Source: Parus major (Eukaryota > Chordata > Aves > Passeriformes > Paridae). Taken from it: 64,000 nt of DNA. Position 1 is the stretch's first letter; every line of letters begins with the position of its first letter. This document shows positions 60,231 to 64,000 of this stretch, piece by piece. The translations under genes and the position numbers were made by a program. The DNA is taken from the NCBI RefSeq assembly GCF_001522545.3, contig NC_031768.1, positions 80,881,769 to 80,945,768 of the forward strand, given 5' to 3'. Below the pieces are notes generated by a model that had not been told where the DNA came from, did not search any database, and saw only the letters and a program-made list of their open reading frames with translations.

Positions 60231-61576
60231 ACGCTGACTTAACAGCATAAGCCTTGCATCAAGAGCCTAGTTCAGGGTGTGTGAAATGATGGCTGTGAGA
60301 AGCTGCGCCAGACGAGCTATTTCCTGTCACCATTGGTGCTAAACTTTCATGCAGAAACTCTCAGATATCCAGACAGCAAATAAAAGAAATTAATTTTATT
60401 TTCTTGAATGAAGATGATAAATAATTTAATGCAGAGGATATAAGAACAGGCAGAATACCAGCAAGTTCAACTGTAAACAGAATAAAACAGCAATAAAAAT
60501 AATTGCCACTAGTCAGTACTACATAGTCCTTAGCCCATAAAAGGTCTATTCTTACTTCAAAGTTAATCCATAAAACTTAAAAAAAAAAAATATTATTTTA
60601 CTGTAAGAATCAAACCAAGCATATGCATTTGTACTCAACAAGATGGAACTGCTTCAGTTTTGGAAGGCATCCACCTGTGTTGCAACTCTGCAACAAAAGT
60701 TGTCAAGTCCCTGCAGAAGGCAGTGGTCAGGAGGGTCAGTGTGTCCCACAGGATTACAGAAGAGTCTGGAGGAGTGGGGAGGAGGATCAGCACCACCACC
60801 ACCCTGGCACCACTGAGATTCTGAGTATTTCTATATTAAAAGCCAGATACTATGCCCAGAAAATATGTACAGGTTCTTGGAAATACTCTGCACTACTTGA
60901 GGGGGAAGTTAAGAGCACTTATCTATTCTAGGGCTGTACACAGGCACAGGTAGTGGAAGCATTTCCCCTTGGAAAGGCAAAGACAGAGAAGTTCTCCCAT
61001 TCTTTTGACCTCTGGGCTTAGAGAAATTGCAGGAGATACTAAAGAAAATAATTCTATAGAGACATTTTGTACATGAGGTTTTGATGTTTTCATAATGAGA
61101 TTTTTCATGTTTTCAAGGAAGGAAAAAAAAAAAAGGTTCTTTAGTTAAGGTCCAGGAGTGTGTTTTTACACATGTAACTAAAAAAAAAACAAAGGGCCAA
61201 GCTTCAGTTAATCAAAAAAGTGAGGAACAAACTGAAGGCAAAATCCTGAAGCTATGTTCAAGATTAATTTACTTGGATCAGATTAGGTATGTTGAAGTCT
61301 GGTATCAGCATCCCCATACTGGGAACTCTAATTTGGGACTTGTATTCCCATTACAAGGGTACATAAAATACTTAGTATTTCCATTTTGAAAGGAGCTGAG
61401 AATGAGAATTTTCCAGAAAGAAAACAAATTTAATTCTAAAAGATAACTTTCTGGTATAGCATAAGATATACTTTGAAATAAATACAGTATTGAATAGGAA
61501 GCAATGAAATATTACTATCTGGCTACTTCCCCCCAATTATTTTGATCTTCAGTGTGTTACATATTCAGAAAACATT
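60231..61576. other. Spacer between convergent ANKRD42 and CCDC90B
   Basis: AT-rich sequence without a recognised gene. It may include longer 3' UTR of either gene. A (CAC)4-like run lies near 60,790. Confidence 0.55.
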
Positions 61577-61705
61577 TTTATTATATGGGAAGAATATCAA
61601 AATAAAAAGGTGCCAAGTTTATCTACAGCACAGATGCGTTTGTCAAAGTGGTGTTGCCTGGGTGGCCTTTTCTGTCTGTATTTAGTGCAGTCATTCCACG
61701 TAGAT
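61577..61705 (-). terminator. CCDC90B: CCDC90B 3' UTR and probable poly(A) signal
   Basis: Read on the minus strand, AATAAA at 61,582-61,577 lies about 125 nt after the stop codon. A further minus-strand AATAAA at 60,400-60,395 is a possible distal site. Confidence 0.5.
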
Positions 61706-61761
61706 CTATTTCCAGAATCTGTAAAATCCCAGTGCTATTGCTAAGCAAGTGAACACCGAAG
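61706..61761 (-). CDS. CCDC90B: CCDC90B last coding exon
   Basis: Completes an Ala codon and encodes [17 protein letters not shown] and the stop. This is the single transmembrane segment typical of the family's C-terminal anchor. Confidence 0.96.
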
Positions 61762-63987
61762 CTGTTAAAAAACCAACAAAGAAAGGAAATAATTAGCTGA
61801 ATGCTGTTTTACCACATTATCCATACAGGAAATTAGCTGCAAACAGATGGAAGAATGTACCAACTCTAGAGCAGAGCCTCCTAAACCTCCCGGATTGCTG
61901 CAGGTGCGACAGAACAATTCCAGAAGCCAATGGCTGTCTCAGATGCCGTAGCCTGCACAGCAGCACAGCCGCAGTGCTGAGATGGGAGGTCCTGCACAGC
62001 AGCCTGAGGAGCTGTGTTTTCAGGGACACATCCCAACAACTATGCTGGAAGCCTCAGAGCAACACAGGCTACAGGGGCTTTTACTACTGTCACTGGAAAC
62101 TGCACTACAGGAGAGCTGGCTGCACCAGAGCTCACATTAGACAGCACAGGTTTCCCATGGAACCAAAGTGACAGCAAATTTGAAAACAAGCTGTCAAACA
62201 CAGCAGCATTCCTGAAGCCTGACAAGCTGTCCTTTGGATTAGTTACATTGCTGTTTCAATTAGTGTTAGAATAAAACTAATCACCTTTTCTTTTGAACTT
62301 ATTCTCACTTCCAAATATAATGCATTACTCTCTTTTTATCCAGCTCCTACACAATAAAACCTTCACTGGTTACATATATATTGAGAAGACTAATCTCAAA
62401 TCAGACTGAAATTTGTTCTGCTTGGCAGGGGAAAGTACAAGCGCTGCCATACTGAAATTGTGTGTGGAGACTCAATCGGAGGCTGAACTGGTCACTCTCA
62501 GACCAGTCCTGAATGATAACAAACTTTCAGGCTAATGTAAAGGACCCCAGCAAAACATCTGTAGCAACTCCATCACATCAATCAATGGCTGCTGCAGCAA
62601 GCAGAGGTACTGTCAAACTGGGTAAGGTATTTAGGCTTTCAGTTTTTTTAAACCCATGTCCATATTTGCCCTAATCCCACTTCTGGGCACAATCCTAGTC
62701 CTACTGTGGCATGCTCCCACCTCCTCTGTGTTCTCTATCACATTTCTTCCAGCTAGAGGGGGGAGGGAAATCTCCTCCACCCAATCCAGGCTGTCTGATG
62801 CTACAGACATGCTGTCTCTTTTAGAATATACTCCTGGAAAGAATTTTATACATCCACAATCCAGTACCAGTACTCACCTCCTTGCCTATCACATACCTGC
62901 CAAATAGCGAATGGTATCAAGTTTATTCGATTCCATGAGCGTTTTTAAGGAAGCTATTTCAGTGTCAATTTTATTACTGATTTCTGAGATAATGCCATTG
63001 GTATGTGCATCCTGAAATATTAAAAGTATATATTTGACAATGGTCTCTAACCCCTTCAACTTTCCAAAGCTCAACTAAAATACTATGGTATCAGAAATAA
63101 GAAGCAATTTCCAACCTATCTCTGCTAAGAGACATTAGAAGACAGAGAACATTGCTTTATACAATCCAGGAAGTTTGCTGAAGGGATAGAGACAGAAAAA
63201 AAGAAAACTCCAATGATCATAGAATCACAGACTGGCTTGGGTTGGAAGGGACCTTAAGACCAGCCCCCCTGCCATGGGCAGGGACACCTTTCACTAGACC
63301 TAACTAGGTTTGTGAGAGCCCCTTCCAGTCTGGCCTTGAACACTGCCATGGATGGGGAGTCCACAACCTCTCTGGGCAACCTGTGCCAGTGTCTCACCAC
63401 CCTCAAGACACAGACTTTGTCTCTGATGTGCCAGTGGCTCCTAAAATAGATAATCTACAGCACACAGAACAGTATTCCTGCATTTTTGAAAAACAAAGGT
63501 TTAAGCATTCACAAGGCATATTGCAAAAATGGAAGATATGCTCAATATGGGACATTGTCCCTCTTCAGCCTCTTAGACTTTGCTGTCCTCCAGCAGCTTT
63601 GAGGACTTGCAGCTCTTGAATTGCTTGGCTGTAAGCACCTACACCATCCCTGTGGCACAGCTCATCAGTTAATACTGGGAAAAGGGCAGCATGATAGCTC
63701 ATGTCCCACCTGTGCCAGCCACAAGGTACTTGGGAAGTGAGGGACAAGGCTGGAGCACCTCCCTCTGCTGACTGGAGTTTAGCGTGAATCCCACAGGCAA
63801 GAAACACAACAGCCCTATGTGATAGAGCCTGGCCTTTTGCTTTACCATACCCAAAATGTATTAGCTTTCACCAAAGTTTGGGGTTTACATAACATGCAAT
63901 GCATAAGTATATTCTGCTTCGTTCACTACTTACTTTTTTATGAAACTCTGTAGTTGCTTCCATCAGTTTCCTCTCCTGATCTGTAAA
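61706..63987 (-). CDS. CCDC90B: CCDC90B, mitochondrial coiled-coil membrane protein (last three coding exons)
   Basis: CCDC90B is the paralogue of MCUR1 (CCDC90A), an inner-membrane factor linked to the mitochondrial calcium uniporter. CCDC90B itself is less understood. Three minus-strand exons (63987-63934, 63011-62897, 61761-61706) join in phase to the last 74 residues. They encode coiled coil [18 protein letters not shown], then [20 protein letters not shown], and a C-terminal membrane anchor [17 protein letters not shown] with stop TAG. The N-terminal part and the promoter lie beyond the right end of the window. The gene converges on ANKRD42, as in other vertebrates. Confidence 0.96.
61762..62896 (-). 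other. CCDC90B: CCDC90B intron
   Basis: A 1.1 kb intron with no recognised element. Overlapping short open frames near 61,817-62,274 are chance. Confidence 0.7.
62897..63011 (-). CDS. CCDC90B: CCDC90B penultimate exon
   Basis: 115 nt, phase 0 start and phase 1 end. [20 protein letters not shown] and [18 protein letters not shown]: conserved coiled coil leading into the anchor. Donor GTATGT on the minus strand. Confidence 0.96.
63216..63412 (-). mobile_element. CR1 LINE 3' fragment in CCDC90B intron
   Basis: The + strand begins ATCATAGAATCACAGACTGG, then GTTGGAAGGGACCTTAAG, CCATGGGCAGGGACACC, GGCCTTGAACACTGCC and CTGGGCAACCTGTGCCAGTG. This is the complement of a CR1 3' end, 5'-truncated. Confidence 0.9.
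63934..63987 (-). CDS. CCDC90B: CCDC90B third-from-last exon
   Basis: 54 nt, 18 codons, phase 0 at both ends: [18 protein letters not shown], coiled coil. The acceptor CAG at 63,990-63,988 and donor GTAAGT are clear on the minus strand. The window ends 13 bases further on, inside the preceding intron. Confidence 0.95.
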
Positions 63988-64000
63988 CTGTGGATAAAAG

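Overview
The window is vertebrate nuclear DNA, almost certainly from a bird. It has spliced genes with GT/AG introns and CpG-island promoters. Interspersed repeats are sparse, and the recognisable ones are fragments of CR1 LINEs, with no mammalian-type SINEs. Three neighbouring genes are readable: PCF11 (+), ANKRD42 (+) and CCDC90B (-, only its last three coding exons). This is the order on human 11q14, where RAB30 and its divergent transcript precede PCF11. No RAB30 coding exon is visible here.

Bases 1 to about 20,760 are AT-rich and show no gene I can support. The region holds a few short tandem repeats, an AT-rich hairpin, a diverged repeat pair at 10.3 and 12.0 kb, an A35 tract, and two islands of raised CpG (4.85-5.18 kb and 19.38-19.85 kb) of unknown nature. 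A CR1 fragment at 20.77-20.98 kb abuts the PCF11 CpG island.

PCF11 (21,679-41,627) has 16 coding exons. The splice phases join into one 1,700-codon frame plus a stop. It encodes the scaffold of cleavage factor II: an N-terminal CTD-interaction domain, a charged RS-like middle, a long RFEGP repeat region, two zinc-binding modules around a CLP1-binding segment, and an acidic tail with three SUMO-type motifs. Its promoter has five CCAAT boxes, the last three exactly 31 bp apart. Intron 1 has a cluster of poly(A) signals, consistent with the premature-polyadenylation feedback known for vertebrate PCF11.

ANKRD42 (43,802-59,519) has 12 coding exons joining into a 537-residue ankyrin-repeat protein with a C-terminal coiled coil. 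The PP1-docking motif of the mammalian protein appears lost. Two intronic copies of a roughly 200 bp element flank exon 8. A compact CpG island lies inside intron 10 and exon 11. CCDC90B converges on ANKRD42 from the right. Its stop codon is at 61,706, and the window ends inside the gene.

PCF11 acts in 3' end processing and termination, ANKRD42 is a poorly characterised scaffold, and CCDC90B is a mitochondrial membrane coiled-coil protein. The three are neighbours by conserved synteny, not an operon or a shared pathway. I see no convincing unknown multi-gene system. The best leads are the PCF11 regulatory elements, the PCF11 coding minisatellite, the altered ANKRD42 PP1 motif and the unexplained CpG-rich blocks.
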